From: Ophioderma brevispina
Lineage: Eukaryota > Echinodermata > Ophiuroidea > Amphilepidida > Ophiodermatidae
DNA length: 64,000 nt
Assembly: GCA_023653785.1 (NCBI GenBank)
Contig: JAMKCH010041323.1
Span: forward strand, 1-64,000
Direction: 5' to 3'
A program made the position numbers and the translations under genes. Shown one piece after another: positions 32,936 to 44,683 of this stretch (positions are counted from its first letter, which is position 1; each line of letters begins with the position of its first letter). The notes below the pieces were generated by a model. It searched no databases and had not been told where the DNA came from. It was given only the letters and a program-made list of their open reading frames with translations.

Positions 32936-35710
32936 ATAGATCTATACACATAAAGTGTTTAATTCCTAAACACAGCCACTCCGTTAGAAAGTACTGTAAA
33001 CTTCCAAAACTAATAGTAAAAATACAATAAGTTCACAATTACAGGATATGTTCACTATAAAATATGCACTCAGTCTGGACAAAGGCATAATTATACTTCA
33101 GGTAAAAGATAGTACAATAAGAGTACAAATTCATTTTTAAATATGATTTTACACTGTTGTTAAAGAATTTACGATTTCTTACACACAGAAGGCTATAAAC
33201 TAGAACGCATCCTCGATTACGGATATAAACAAGTCTAAAAAGGGTGCATATTGTACGCTAGTCAAGTGTACTTTCAGGTAAAATAATTTCGATGCAAATG
33301 CCCAATTGAACATTCCAACCTAACAGTGCATCTTACACCACACATCTTAACATTTCTTTATAGTGTAATTATAATTTTTACAGTTTTATTAATAAAGCTG
33401 CAAGTAGTAACCAACCGATTTAACTAATGTTAGAACTTTAAAAACAATAACTTGTTGTGTGGTTCCAAGTGTGCTAATATCTGACGGAATTAATGTACGT
33501 TAAATTTGTATCTATAATTTACTGGTTTACTTTCAAATTGTGCGCATTATATTGGTGAAATTGGCCAAAAAGACGGAAATGCCAATGAGTATTGCACGTA
33601 CATCAAACTTTTTGAGAATTTATTTTATGTTGATATATACTCTAGAAAACCAAATTACGATTTAACACAAAACTTGCAGTTTGAGACAATCCTGATTTTT
33701 ATGGGTGTTGCAATATACACGTCGTTTTCCCAAAGAATTTATACAGTAACGATTTAGCAACGTCCGCAATGAAATTGTTTTTTTCCAGCACATAATGGGT
33801 TAATTATTTTTATTGTTAATAATAATTGTTTACTTACATGTATGTGTGCACATCAGCAAAAATGGCTATGGTTCTTCGATTTTTAAAAATATTCCCAGAC
33901 GACTTCCGTTAGTGCCCGAGGGGGCTATAGACCCCCACTAATTAACTCATTAACGGCTTTGCCGCTCTTATATTTTTATTGTTTATTTTTTTGGTAATAA
34001 AAGAAGCGCATTTAAAAGTCAGACAATTACAAAAAATGTCGACGAAAAAAGCCCAAGCGTAAAGCGACCAGCGCGAAATTAAATTTTTGGAATCCTGGGA
34101 CCCGTCCCATCCCCCCCCTCACTTGGTCACTTAAGTGTTAAGTTAAACCACCGTAAGTTATAGCTGTCAACATGATGTATTTTTCAACGGCATCGAAATA
34201 CCGACCCTCCAAATTTGTTACCTTTAAGGGCATACAGACGTTTTTTTGCTCAAGATTAGCTCAGAGGGCAGAGTACTGAACTAGTAAAATGCTGGATGGT
34301 CAGTGAATTGTATTTATGATAACAGTGGGCAGAAGCCTAAAATCCTACAGGTTAAAATAATTTGTTATACGTAATTTACTACCTTGGTTATGATTTTACT
34401 TTTCATGAACATATTGTAGGCAGGGGTGAATATTCAATGCTGTGAATATAATTTAGGGGATTAAAAATAAATCAAACGGAGGATAAAATACGTAGCGTAA
34501 TGGCAACACACTTTTATAAAACGTAACATTTAAAGAGTTAAAAAGATCCAACAATACGATCAAACATAACAATAATAGACTCATTCAATAAAAATATAGT
34601 GGCTCGGGAAGCAGGAGTAACGATAAACAACACTTTTAAGAATATCAACATAATTTTGCTGATGGTATCATTCCAAATTATTATGAAAGCATTTGATAAA
34701 AAAAATAGTCTTTGAATCCAATCATTTTAGCCATTATATTAATTTTGTTGTTGCATTTGAATTCCTCCTTTTAGGATAGGTTTTATAGAAACTGGAAATT
34801 CATAACATTATTTGCTTTATGATAAAATTTATAGCAGAATGTCACGCTATGACTGCTCAACAACGGAAGAGCTATTTGAAATTGCATAGTAAGTGCTTCT
34901 TCCTGTGCCTACACCCACTTACAAGTTCATTCATATTGTTCATTGAAGACATGAGGCTTATGTGTAATAAAACAATCAGCCAAACAAAGATTACATCTCT
35001 ACCTGTTTTTGGAATAGGCTGCACTTTGCAAATATTTTCCATTTTAAAGAGTACGAAGTATTACTGTCATTTAAAGTCCAAATGTACTGGCTGAGAGTTG
35101 TGGCATTTTTTAAGGAACTGATGTGTCCCATAATATCTGGTTGCCATTACAAAACATATTGTGGCAATGGTATAAAGTTAATGTACAGAATTGATTTACT
35201 GGAAAGGGACGAATTCAGTTCTACAATGGTCTGTTAATGATAAGAGACTAATGCCATAGTTGGCCGGGATGTCAAGTAATTCATAATCCGCGTTGCACTA
35301 ATCTCCTAATACGAGTTTGCAGGACGGATTTAGGGGGTCGCATCCGGCGCGCGCCCTGTCGATGTATAAAAATGTTTTTTTTTTACGCACAGGGCGCCCT
35401 GTAGATCTCAGAGAATGACGGTACATGGCGTGTAGATGTAGAATAATGACTTTGTGTGGACGCTCAGGCCGCTCAGGCCCCCTCCGCTGTCCGCTCTTAA
35501 GACTTTCGAACCGACTAGACTGGACTGCGATTTGCACGGTAAGTAGGGTTACCTGGTGGCCCCTTGTCTTCTTTTACCTGTGGCGATCAAAATAATTCCT
35601 CTTACCTCTCACGGTGAATGTACAGATCTAAAACTTTTAGAAAGGTCTCACTTATTTTGAGGTCTAATATAATGTAGGTCTTTACCGATGCGATTGACTT
35701 CCTGTCTCCT
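32936..35710. other. No recognisable feature
   Basis: AT-rich. A 91-codon frame at 34819-35094 has no motif. 35319-35420 is GC-rich with a CAGGACGGATTTAGGGGG-type start and short complementary words (GCGCGCCCTG and CAGGGCGCCCTG) that could be the end of a MITE, but no full inverted pair was found. Confidence 0.35.
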
Positions 35711-35729
35711 CTAAAGCCCCACGACAGAT

Positions 35730-36310
35730 AAACAATACAAAAAAGAAATGAGAAAAATCTTCACTCGCAATGGACAGAAAATCTCTATCGAAGCCAACAA
35801 AAAATCAGTTGATTTCCTGGACATTACAATGGACCTTGGATCTGATACCCACAAACCATATATGAAGCCGAGCAATACCATGTATGTACACAATGAAAGC
35901 AACATCCCCCCTCCGTAATAAAGAACATTCCAGCAAAAATAATAGACTTCCCAACATATCTTCTGATGAAGCACTTCAAAAAGTGGATACAACTCCAGTA
36001 CAACCCTCCAATACACAGGACAACGCATAACAGCAATGACCAGCAGAACAGCAGAAAACGCAACAGAAAACGGAATAATAACATGGTACAACCCCCGTAC
36101 AGTAACACTCTTACTACTACTGTGGGTAGAAAGTTTCTCTATCTACTTGATAAATGTTTTCCCTCGGACATGAACTTTACCAAATTCTTATTCGAGGCAC
36201 CATCTTAATAAGTTACAGTTGTATGCCAAACATGGAACAAATGGACATAAATCTATCCTGGGATCTGGAAAATCCACACCACCATCGGGCTGTTAGTGCA
36301 GTTACATACA
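35730..36310 (+). pseudogene. Reverse transcriptase C-terminal region, probably Penelope-like, frameshifted
   Basis: Plus-strand frames joined by indels read IEANKKSVDFLDITMDL (about 35790-35835), KPYMKPSNTMYVHNESN (about 35850-35905), then in another frame NRLPNISSDEAL (about 35940-35980). The basic RKRNRKRN with IITWYNPPYSN follows across a shift (about 36055-36105), then VGRKFLYLLDKCFP (about 36122-36165) and SYSCMPNMEQ (about 36210-36245). This series of boxes is one I know from RTs of Penelope-like or closely related retroelements in marine invertebrates; the RT catalytic core would lie upstream and is absent. The fragment carries at least three shifts. Retroelement origin is confident, the class less so. 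Confidence 0.68.
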
Positions 36311-38168
36311 CACACCACACACGAATACCATGATGTAGCAGAATCCATAGAGAAAAGAATGAAGTTTCACTGATGGGAAGAGGGAATAGAAAGCACCAAT
36401 GCAAGCGGTATATAGTCAAAGATAAGAGGATAAGCAATGCCCGTGAGGCATCAAGAGTATTATTATACAATCATAAAGTTGAGAACGGATTACCTTAATG
36501 ACTTCTTACAGGCTGTTCTAGCTACTTTGAAAATGTGATGCGTATAGATAAATAGGGAGGGAGAAACTCAAAGAAAAGTCGCAATTGCAACTTCAGTTTT
36601 CCTGGAAAGAAAAAAATAATCATAATCGCTAATACTTGTATCTCGGATCCAGTGTGGGAAATTTCTTGTGAAATAATTTGTACTTTCTCTAATTAGCAAC
36701 CGTTGTAAAAACTGTAAAATTACAACTACAAGAACAAATATCTATATTTCAGATGCCACTATAAACATCTCCGGCTTATGTGATGCTTGTAAACATTTCG
36801 AAGGTTTTATTGGACAAACAAGTACAAGAAACCCCAAAATCTGCGACCTTTGCACTTCGAGATTGACGCTTTTTACACTAATATAAGACACAGACCGGTG
36901 ACTGTACTGATGTGAGGGGTGAGATGTGAGTTATCTGTGGGTTTATATGGGAGCGGTTGCAATCTGGACCATTATTGAGCATGGCCTTTGATCATATTTA
37001 TTCTCTTGCTAGTATTTAGCACTCCTCTTTTGTTATTTGGTTATCGAGATAAATGACAAACAAGGTCAATGCCATTTACCTCTATTGATCCCTGAATGTT
37101 AGAAAATATGTTAGAGAGTGCAAATATTTTTTTGTTTGCAGCCTTTGAGGAAAAGGGTGAACAATTTGCAGCCCGTTTTTAAAGAAATCGGAGCAATGTT
37201 AAAGATTTACCCTTGGTGATGACCTTTGACATTTGACGATTTTGACCATTTACAGCAATCCAAGCATTTGTGTTTTTTTTAGGCCCTAGTATTATTGATT
37301 TACTCCCTCCGGGATTCCACCCACACTTTCACGAGGGACCCTTCGCTGCCATTTGTGTTATCACCTTCATAGAAGAACAAATCCATTGCGAAATGAACCC
37401 CTGCTCTCCATGGCACGGAATTGCCCCAGATGACCCAACCTCAGGATAAGAGTAATATACATGCAATTTGGTACTATAGTGGTGTTTTTGTTTTTGAGAG
37501 AAACTGGCATCATGGCTATGCCCATGTTAGCCATTTCTCATATTTTGTTTACTTGTTAAAGTGATATAGTAGCCCTTTATTTTGATTATGTTTGGACCAG
37601 AGTTTGTGACAGAAGAGGTTTAAATACAACATTTCAATCTTTCTTCGTTTATAGAGTGTTCCCATTTTGTAATTTTATGTAACACATATTGACGATAGTG
37701 TCGGAATATTTTGTCAAAAACAATAGTCTGGAGAAGGTAGAGTATTTTAATATAGCGTATATTAATTATAGAACATTCATTAATGTCATGTCGTGATCCA
37801 CAACTCGTCCCACGACCAAGGCAAATAAGATTTTTATATCATCTGATCCGTTATCCTTATTAATGCATGTGTGCTTAATCTTAGGTTCAATTCGGTCGTA
37901 TCTGTAAACTTTCCCATTCTATTTTTCCGTCGTAACAGACCGACACACATGGGCCCTGTTTGTTTTAAGCTTTTGGGCTTATAACCCCAGACCGCAGGTC
38001 GGAATCAACTGATTTTTTTTGGCTCATCATAAACTGCACCTTTCACATTTTATACTTTACAATTTTAAAACAGATTCCGATTTGCATCATGACGTCACTC
38101 TTGATTATATTATTAGCCCTTTCGGACTTACACCTGTATAAACACCTATCGGCTCCTCTACCAACCCT
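36311..38168. other. No clear feature; possible further retroelement debris
   Basis: 36690-36870 has a Cys-containing reading (NCKITTTRTN, CDACKHFEGFIGQT, KICDLC) which might be a decayed downstream part of the retroelement, but I cannot align it to a GIY-YIG core. The rest is AT-rich without signal. Confidence 0.3.
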
Positions 38169-38241
38169 GCCATGATAGCTTAGTTGGCAAGAGCGTCGTG
38201 CCGGTACTACGGAGGTCGCGGTTCGTGTCCGACCAAGAGCA
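38169..38241 (+). repeat. tRNA-like SINE head or tRNA pseudogene
   Basis: TAGCTTAGTTGGCAAGAGCG matches an RNA polymerase III A box and GGTTCGTGTCC a B box (consensus GGTTCGANTCC), spaced as in a tRNA. The acceptor stem does not pair and the anticodon arm is irregular, so this is not a functional tRNA. Its downstream tail was not delimited. Confidence 0.6.
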
Positions 38242-38927
38242 TATTTTTTCTACACTCATTGCGCTGGCCATTTCCAGGGAAAATTAACAATTATTCGTTT
38301 GCTGTATAAGTAGTTTTAAAAATTCAATGCTAATCATTGTGGAGCTAATAGGATAAATAAGGAACTTCTTTAAATGTGTGCTATAAGCAGCGGGGAAACG
38401 GGTACCGACCATTGTAGTCAATGACCCTTGACATTATTTTGGCACAATATCACGTAACTGAAGCATAGTAGATAGTGCAACCATCCTTATTTTAATCATT
38501 TTAGCCAGGCGAATGAACTGTTCATTTCTTCACCAAATCGAGAGCGATTTTAAATTTTGACCATATGCAAACTAAATCGACTTTTTAAGATTTATTTTTG
38601 TCATTGGACTGAAAGAGTAGGCTGTTAGATAATACAAACTATACCGTTTTGCAAAAAAAACCTTATGACCCTTGGTGTGCCTTTCAACACGATTGGATCC
38701 TTTAAAAGAATGACCCTTTAATAGTTCTGAATAGTTCTTTAATTCCCCCTGCTTAGTTACAGCTAACCTGCCAGAAATGCTATCATACATCTATGTGTGT
38801 GGGCCACTGAGACTGGATAGTCAGTAGTATCGTTTTGACCACCTTGAGGATACCATTTGCGAAAACTATTCCGAAAGGCCTAAGACTTATTGTATTGATT
38901 CATCGCCATAACATTTACTGGTTTGGT
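38242..38927. other. No recognisable feature
   Basis: May include the body of the SINE just upstream; otherwise unassigned. Confidence 0.3.
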
Positions 38928-38996
38928 TCTTTTTCTTCTTCTTCTTCTCTTATTCTCTTTCTTTTCCCCTTCTCTCTTCTCTCTGTCCTTTTTCAT
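38928..38996. repeat. Pyrimidine-rich (CTT)n tract
   Basis: TTCTTCTTCTTCTTC followed by mixed CT/T runs, about 70 bp on the plus strand. Frames across it are low-complexity. Confidence 0.85.
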
Positions 38997-39013
38997 AAAC
39001 GAACCATGTCGTC

Positions 39014-39527
39014 GGCCCGCGTCACATAGTGACGTACTCGCCATTTTGGACTTTTTGGAGGAAATTTGGGGCATATACGTTTGTTTTGTACTATTCTACA
39101 TATTCACGAAATTTTAAGCCTCAAAGTGGCTTATTAGTAAATATAATTAATAATTATGAAGATTATTTACAAAACGGTTAAATTGTCCGCCTCACATAAC
39201 GACGTATTTGTTGAAAAATCAATACTGCGCAGGCCCATAGCTCGTATCTGCATTTGCACTTCACGGTAGTTAGAATTGGATTTTGTCGTTTTACATAGTG
39301 AAATAGTTATATAACATCATCTTTTCGCATATCTAAATAATTGGAAGACTGATAGTTAAGATATTTGAAAAATTTAATTATTTCGTCCGAGAGTTTTACA
39401 GGGTTTTTAATTGATATATAGTTTTAATTAACCGTATGGGGAAAATTAAAAAATCGCAAACTCTTAAAAACCGGTTTTTTTTTTCGAATGCGTATTTTAC
39501 AAATAGTCCTATGTGACGCGGCCGCCG
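39014..39527. mobile_element. hAT-like MITE with 8-bp target duplication ATGTCGTC
   Basis: ATGTCGTC lies directly at both borders (39006-39013 and 39528-39535). The inner ends are inverted: GGCCCGCGTCACATAG at the left and, reverse complemented, CGGCGGCCGCGTCACATAG at the right. The 514-bp interior has CACATAACGACGTATTTG at about 39195. An 8-bp duplication fits hAT-type insertion. Sequence from 39014 to about 39240 recurs inverted in the element at 43761-44683. Confidence 0.88.
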
Positions 39528-39535
39528 ATGTCGTC

Positions 39536-42500
39536 CTTCAACAAGCTTACAACGCGAGCAAGAAAGCAGTGACAAAAATATAATTAGGATGATGTCAAAC
39601 ACTAGTTATTTACATTTTCTTCTCAGCCAATTACGGGCGCGTTGCCCATTGATAGGAAGTGGCATATAAACAATAAGCACGCCAAAACCGGTGAAATGAT
39701 CACCAATGTTGCCAAAATCCACATTTGGTTAGCCAAAGGAGACTTTGCTAATCGGCCCGCGACTGCAAAGGCCAAAGCGAAAAATGCGGCGAATTTTGTT
39801 ATCTTCAACTTTCAATAGACGATATTGTAAAAAAAAGTAGAGACGACATAGATTTGAAAAAGTTGTTTTAAGCTGTTCTTACACACACAATGATTCATTG
39901 CTAAACAAGCATAGAATCAATTAAGAACACGCCCGTAGGGTCAGGGGCAGCCGTGTATGAAGGGTGACCAATGGCTTCTGTCAATCAGTTGCGATACAAT
40001 AAAACGAAAAGAAAGAAAGCGAATGAGCACCTACTGGAAGCGAAAATTTCTACTGTGTTAACTTTCGTGTATCACAGTATTGTTACGTTGTATGTATTGT
40101 ATATATTATACGCCTAAGTCTTGAAGGTTTATATTGATTTAAATCCCAACATCCCCAACAATCCCTCGCTAGTCTAAGCTGTTAAGAATGCTTCTTCATA
40201 AATCTCCTCGGTGAAGGTCGAACGCCCCACTGGCTCAATTTGAGAATGTAATTTGGATCTTGTTTGTGTTCAAGTGAAATTGATCGAGTCCAAAAATTAC
40301 TCAAAAGTTTGGTTTAAATGCTCCCTACCTTCAAGTTTGCGAGCGTTCTATGTTTTCGGGCAACTTTTTTTTTCGCGCGTCTTCCCTCGAATTGGACGGA
40401 TCATGTTTTTGGCAACCCTGCAATGTGTGTGCATAGGCACGAGGTTATTAACGACGCGGTGACCGGCTGGGTTATTAACATATTAATGAAATTGCCTAGG
40501 TACCCTATGGGTAAAGTGTTCAGATTGTTGTGGGGAAAAAATGTGGCTCGAATCTCTTCAGAAGGGTCGAATGCCACTACCTGAGCAATACTTTCCGTGA
40601 TGAAGATGCCGTGCCCTAGTAATAGGCCCCACATGCAGGCCCTGTAGGACATTACGTTCAAATTAAAGATTTTGGAAGCTGCAGGTACTACCATATTAGG
40701 GATTTTTTACAAAAGTGTAATATTTTTGTATCAATAGAAAGATAACAATGTAATTTTACATTCTATAAAGATACATATCCAAACAGGCTTCGCTGGGAGT
40801 AATGACTTCACAAAGTCTGAGTTACGTGGCATTTTCCCTATACCATTTGGTGTGCTGTAGAGCGTGCCTTTTCAACATCCCTTTCTATGGAGGATGTTCC
40901 GTCAACGTGTTGTAATTCCTGTCAATCGTTGAAATCATCTTTTTTCTCATTGCTATTATGATCTGCATCATTTAAGTTCTCTACATTGTTCACCTATATT
41001 GTGTGGTTGTATAATGCATTATTTTCATATCATGAATTCTCTATGCAGATGACAATGCCTGGTTATCCGCGACTGCATAAAGTTAATTAATCTTTTCTTA
41101 AATTATTTTGTTCGCATTTTTAGAGTATATTTTTCTTGTAAATAAATCGTGATGGCCTTCAGGCTCTTTGTGCCTGATGGTATAGTGTGTCTAATGATTT
41201 ACCGTGCTTTTTTTCAGTACTTCTGTTGATCTAGCTTCATGTAAACAGGATTATGAATCTAGGCTTAAGATAAATGTGCTCCTGTTCAAAAAAGGGACCG
41301 GCATACTCCTAGTTTTCGATGAAAGTTCAACAACCCGATTGATCATCTTTTTTGTTGCGACCAATTAGACTCAATGTTGGCTAACTTAGAGACAGAGTGT
41401 TGAGGTCCACCACAAGCTTTCTCATTTTGACATAGATTTTCGTGGCAAAAAGGTTGTTAACCCTTGGTTTTTACAAGTTTGTTGATACTTCATGAGGTAG
41501 ACCAATTTGCTCCTCTTTTCATTATCAATCACCTCCAATTATTTTCCGTTTTCGCATCTATTTTTTTTCACTTTTCACATTTTCCACTCTTCTCCATTAC
41601 TTTTCTGATTTTTGGCATCTTTCTAGCATCTGATTCCTTTTTTCATCTTTCTGTATATGTTTTGGCTTGTTAGATAGTCTCCAAACACAGTTGAAAGTTG
41701 TAAGCTGCTTTGAAATTGATAGTTTAAAGGTGCAATGAGAGATCCAAGGCATCCAGCATTGATGGTAAGTGATTTTCACATAGATCAGACACTCAATTGA
41801 TTTGCTCACCGTTTATTTTCCTACAGAAAATTGTCTTAAAAGAGAAAAATTGATTTTGATATCTTATTTTCATATAACAACAGACTTCTTTCGTATTTGC
41901 TCCAATAACAAAAATAGACATTTCACAATTTTTGTACCAAACAAGATTACTACTACCCGCCTTGAGATCCGAGAGGATATTTTCTTATTAAAATTTTTAC
42001 CTCGGGTAAAATGAGGGCTTTCTATGGCACGCTAGAGTGGGGCATAAAACACTGTTGACACAACCGCGTCGAGTTTGACCTAACTGTGTCGAGTTCAGTC
42101 ATCATTAGACGTATTACGTCCCTGTTTCCCCTATTCACTGTGTACACAGTGGCATTTAATAGGCCTATGCCTGTCCATGCGACTGCTGTGCGAAGGCCTA
42201 GGACATGAGAAAACTCACGTCTTTGCGAGAAAGCTCAAGGGATTTTCTTGGTAAAGCTCGAATTGTAGAATATATTATCATAATAACATATGTGATGGTA
42301 TTATGATAGAACATTCAGAAAATCCGAAAATGGTTAATTTATAAAGAGTGGTATTTTGGGTATGGGTATAAGCTAACTCTATGGCACAATCACCAGTGAT
42401 TGTCTGGGGCGTAGTGAAAGGGCGCCCTGGACAAACGGTATAACCTATACTTTTTCTTAGAAGCTGACACCCAAGATAATCTTCTTCTCTATATGGTTAT

Positions 42501-43489
42501 GTAATTTGGTGGACATACGGTGCTGAAAAAAGATCCGAAACGACCAATTTCTCACAAGGCTTCAACATTGTAAAAACATGCCTTCTCGCCAATGTTCATG
42601 CCCACAGTGTGTGAGTACTCGCTCATCCATAGCATGTCATTGATCAAGGATTGGATGGTGGCCGTGTGAAGCGGGAATCATTTACATACGATCACACTTA
42701 TGACAATGGATTCATTTCACAATGATTGGTTTGGTGAGCAAAAGGTCGATGGGAGGCCCGTTTACAGTGTACACTAACTGCACTAGGTTTTGACCAACCG
42801 CTGCGATTTACAGACATATCACCTTTAATTACTTAATTACTTAATATTCTTATATTGTATATAATCTAAAAGTACATTTGTTTGTAATATTTTACATGTT
42901 TAACCTGCTGTTGACAAGATTGGAGATAGCTTGAGAAAGTTTGTGGATTTACCTGTCCAAAACATCTATGTTAGATTGTCAGTGAAATTACTTCAGGTTT
43001 GGCGCATTTGGGACGCGGGTCAAACACCCCAAGCAAGAAAATACCATAATCTAATAAGACATTTGTGGCAAATTTCAAGCTTTAATTTAGATTTTTGTGG
43101 GTGACCTCACACTTGGTAAAAACGGCAAACCAGACTATGTAAATGTGTGAACAAGACCAAGTGTCCTAACAGCTCTTGTTTTTCCTTCAGCAGACAACAA
43201 TTCGTCTTAATTGATTTGTGAGTCGCGACTAACGTACGTAATGGAAAACATTCTTGTGAAATTCTACAGCAAACCCATATACTGTTACCAGTGATCAAAA
43301 GTTAGAACATTTAACTTCATCACCACATTGCGGAGATAAAATTAGACGACCTATTTGACATCTGTCTCGTGAGTACCCTTAGTGGCTTTAGGGTTGGGAC
43401 TGGTTGGGCTCAACCCCGGGCTCAACCGCGCGTATACAATTATAGTACACGTATGCTCTGATGTAATAAGAGCAACACCACTTCCGCTG
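39536..43489. other. No recognisable feature
   Basis: AT-rich, about 4 kb. Frames of 60-97 codons on both strands have no recognisable domain. No repeat family was identified by eye. Confidence 0.35.
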
Positions 43490-43700
43490 CTTCTTACTGC
43501 ATATGTTGTTGCTCCTACTACTGTCGCCGCCGCTGCTGCTTTAGTACTAATGGTGCTGCTGCACGATACACTAGTACTACTATATACTACTACTTTCTAC
43601 TACTGCTACTGCTACTTCTACTACTTCTACTGGCTGCCGCTACGCTACTACAACTACCTACACTAATCTACTAAAAGCCTACTTTACCTTACTTCGACTA
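43490..43700. repeat. Mixed (CTG)n/(CTA)n triplet tract
   Basis: GCCGCCGCTGCTGCT, then ACTACTA and CTACTGCTACTGCTAC runs. Same triplet type as the (TAC)n tract at 9.2-11.1 kb but mixed with CTG. Confidence 0.8.
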
Positions 43701-43760
43701 ATATACTAAGGTATCATTCATCCCCGCTACCATGTTTGTCCAATTAAAGCATTTCGCGTT

Positions 43761-44683
43761 GGCCGCGTCACATACGACGTATTTGCAAAATCAATTCGAT
43801 GTCAAAAACGACCTTTGACAGATATTGCGATTTTAATTTCCCCCACACTGTTATTAAACCATATATTAGTGGGAAATCACCGAAATAAGTCAACTATATT
43901 TAAAAAGGTGCTTGTTCCGATAATCTTAGAACCCCCCTGGATTTTTTTACCCGGAATAGTATCAATTTTGATATCAAATGAAAGGCCGTAGTTTTCTCAC
44001 CTGTTGTCCTGAATTCCATCTTCCAAATCTCATTTCTTTCTCAATACATAGAAAAAACCTACGTTTTAATGGTTAACCATCAATATTAGCAACAGTATTG
44101 CATCGTGCGTTGCACTATACATATCGCGTATGGTATCAAAACCGAAAACTTTTTTTCTCCCACGGTACGTGGATGGTCAGTTTTACCTTTATTTATATAG
44201 GCGGGCGAAAACAATATGTTCATTAAATACGTCACTATGTGAACACGACAAATAGCAATTTCACGTGTAAATAACAATACGTTCACGCAAATACGTCGTT
44301 ATGTGACGCGTTTGCGCAAATACGGCCCTATGTGAAACTACGAAAAAAACCCAAAAATATTATTTTTCTTTTCCCAACGTCATTTTCACAGCGCCCCCTT
44401 TGAGGTTGCGCCCTCGTCCCCTCCCCCCCCCCCCCCAACCACCCCACCCCAGCTACGCCACGCCTGTGGGCCTACTCAGTATAGCTTTTCAACAAATACA
44501 TCGTTATGTGATGCGGACAATTTAACGTTGTGTAAATACGTCATAACTAGTTAATTTATATTCTACTAATTAAGGCACTTTGATGTTTAACATTTGGTGA
44601 ATATGTGGAGTAGAACAAAGCAAACGTATATGCCTAATTTCTCCAAAAAGTCAAAAATGTCGAATACGTCATGTGACGCGGCC
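43761..44683. mobile_element. Larger MITE of the GGCCGCGTCACAT family with iterated subterminal motifs
   Basis: The left GGCCGCGTCACATACGACG and the right, reverse complement GGCCGCGTCACATGACG, are inverted ends. The motif AAATACGTCGTTATGTGACG occurs in variants at about 44225, 44287, 44315, 44490, 44530 and 44661. The right part (about 44480-44683) is an inverted copy of 39014-39240. A C-rich run with CTACGCCACGCCTG at 44405-44470 looks like the end of another inserted MITE. No target duplication was found. No protein. Confidence 0.75.

Noticed and set aside
35319..35560. Possible exon with a GGTAAGTA donor after a GC-rich stretch
   Set aside because: No acceptor, no conserved protein in any frame, and MITE-like features nearby.
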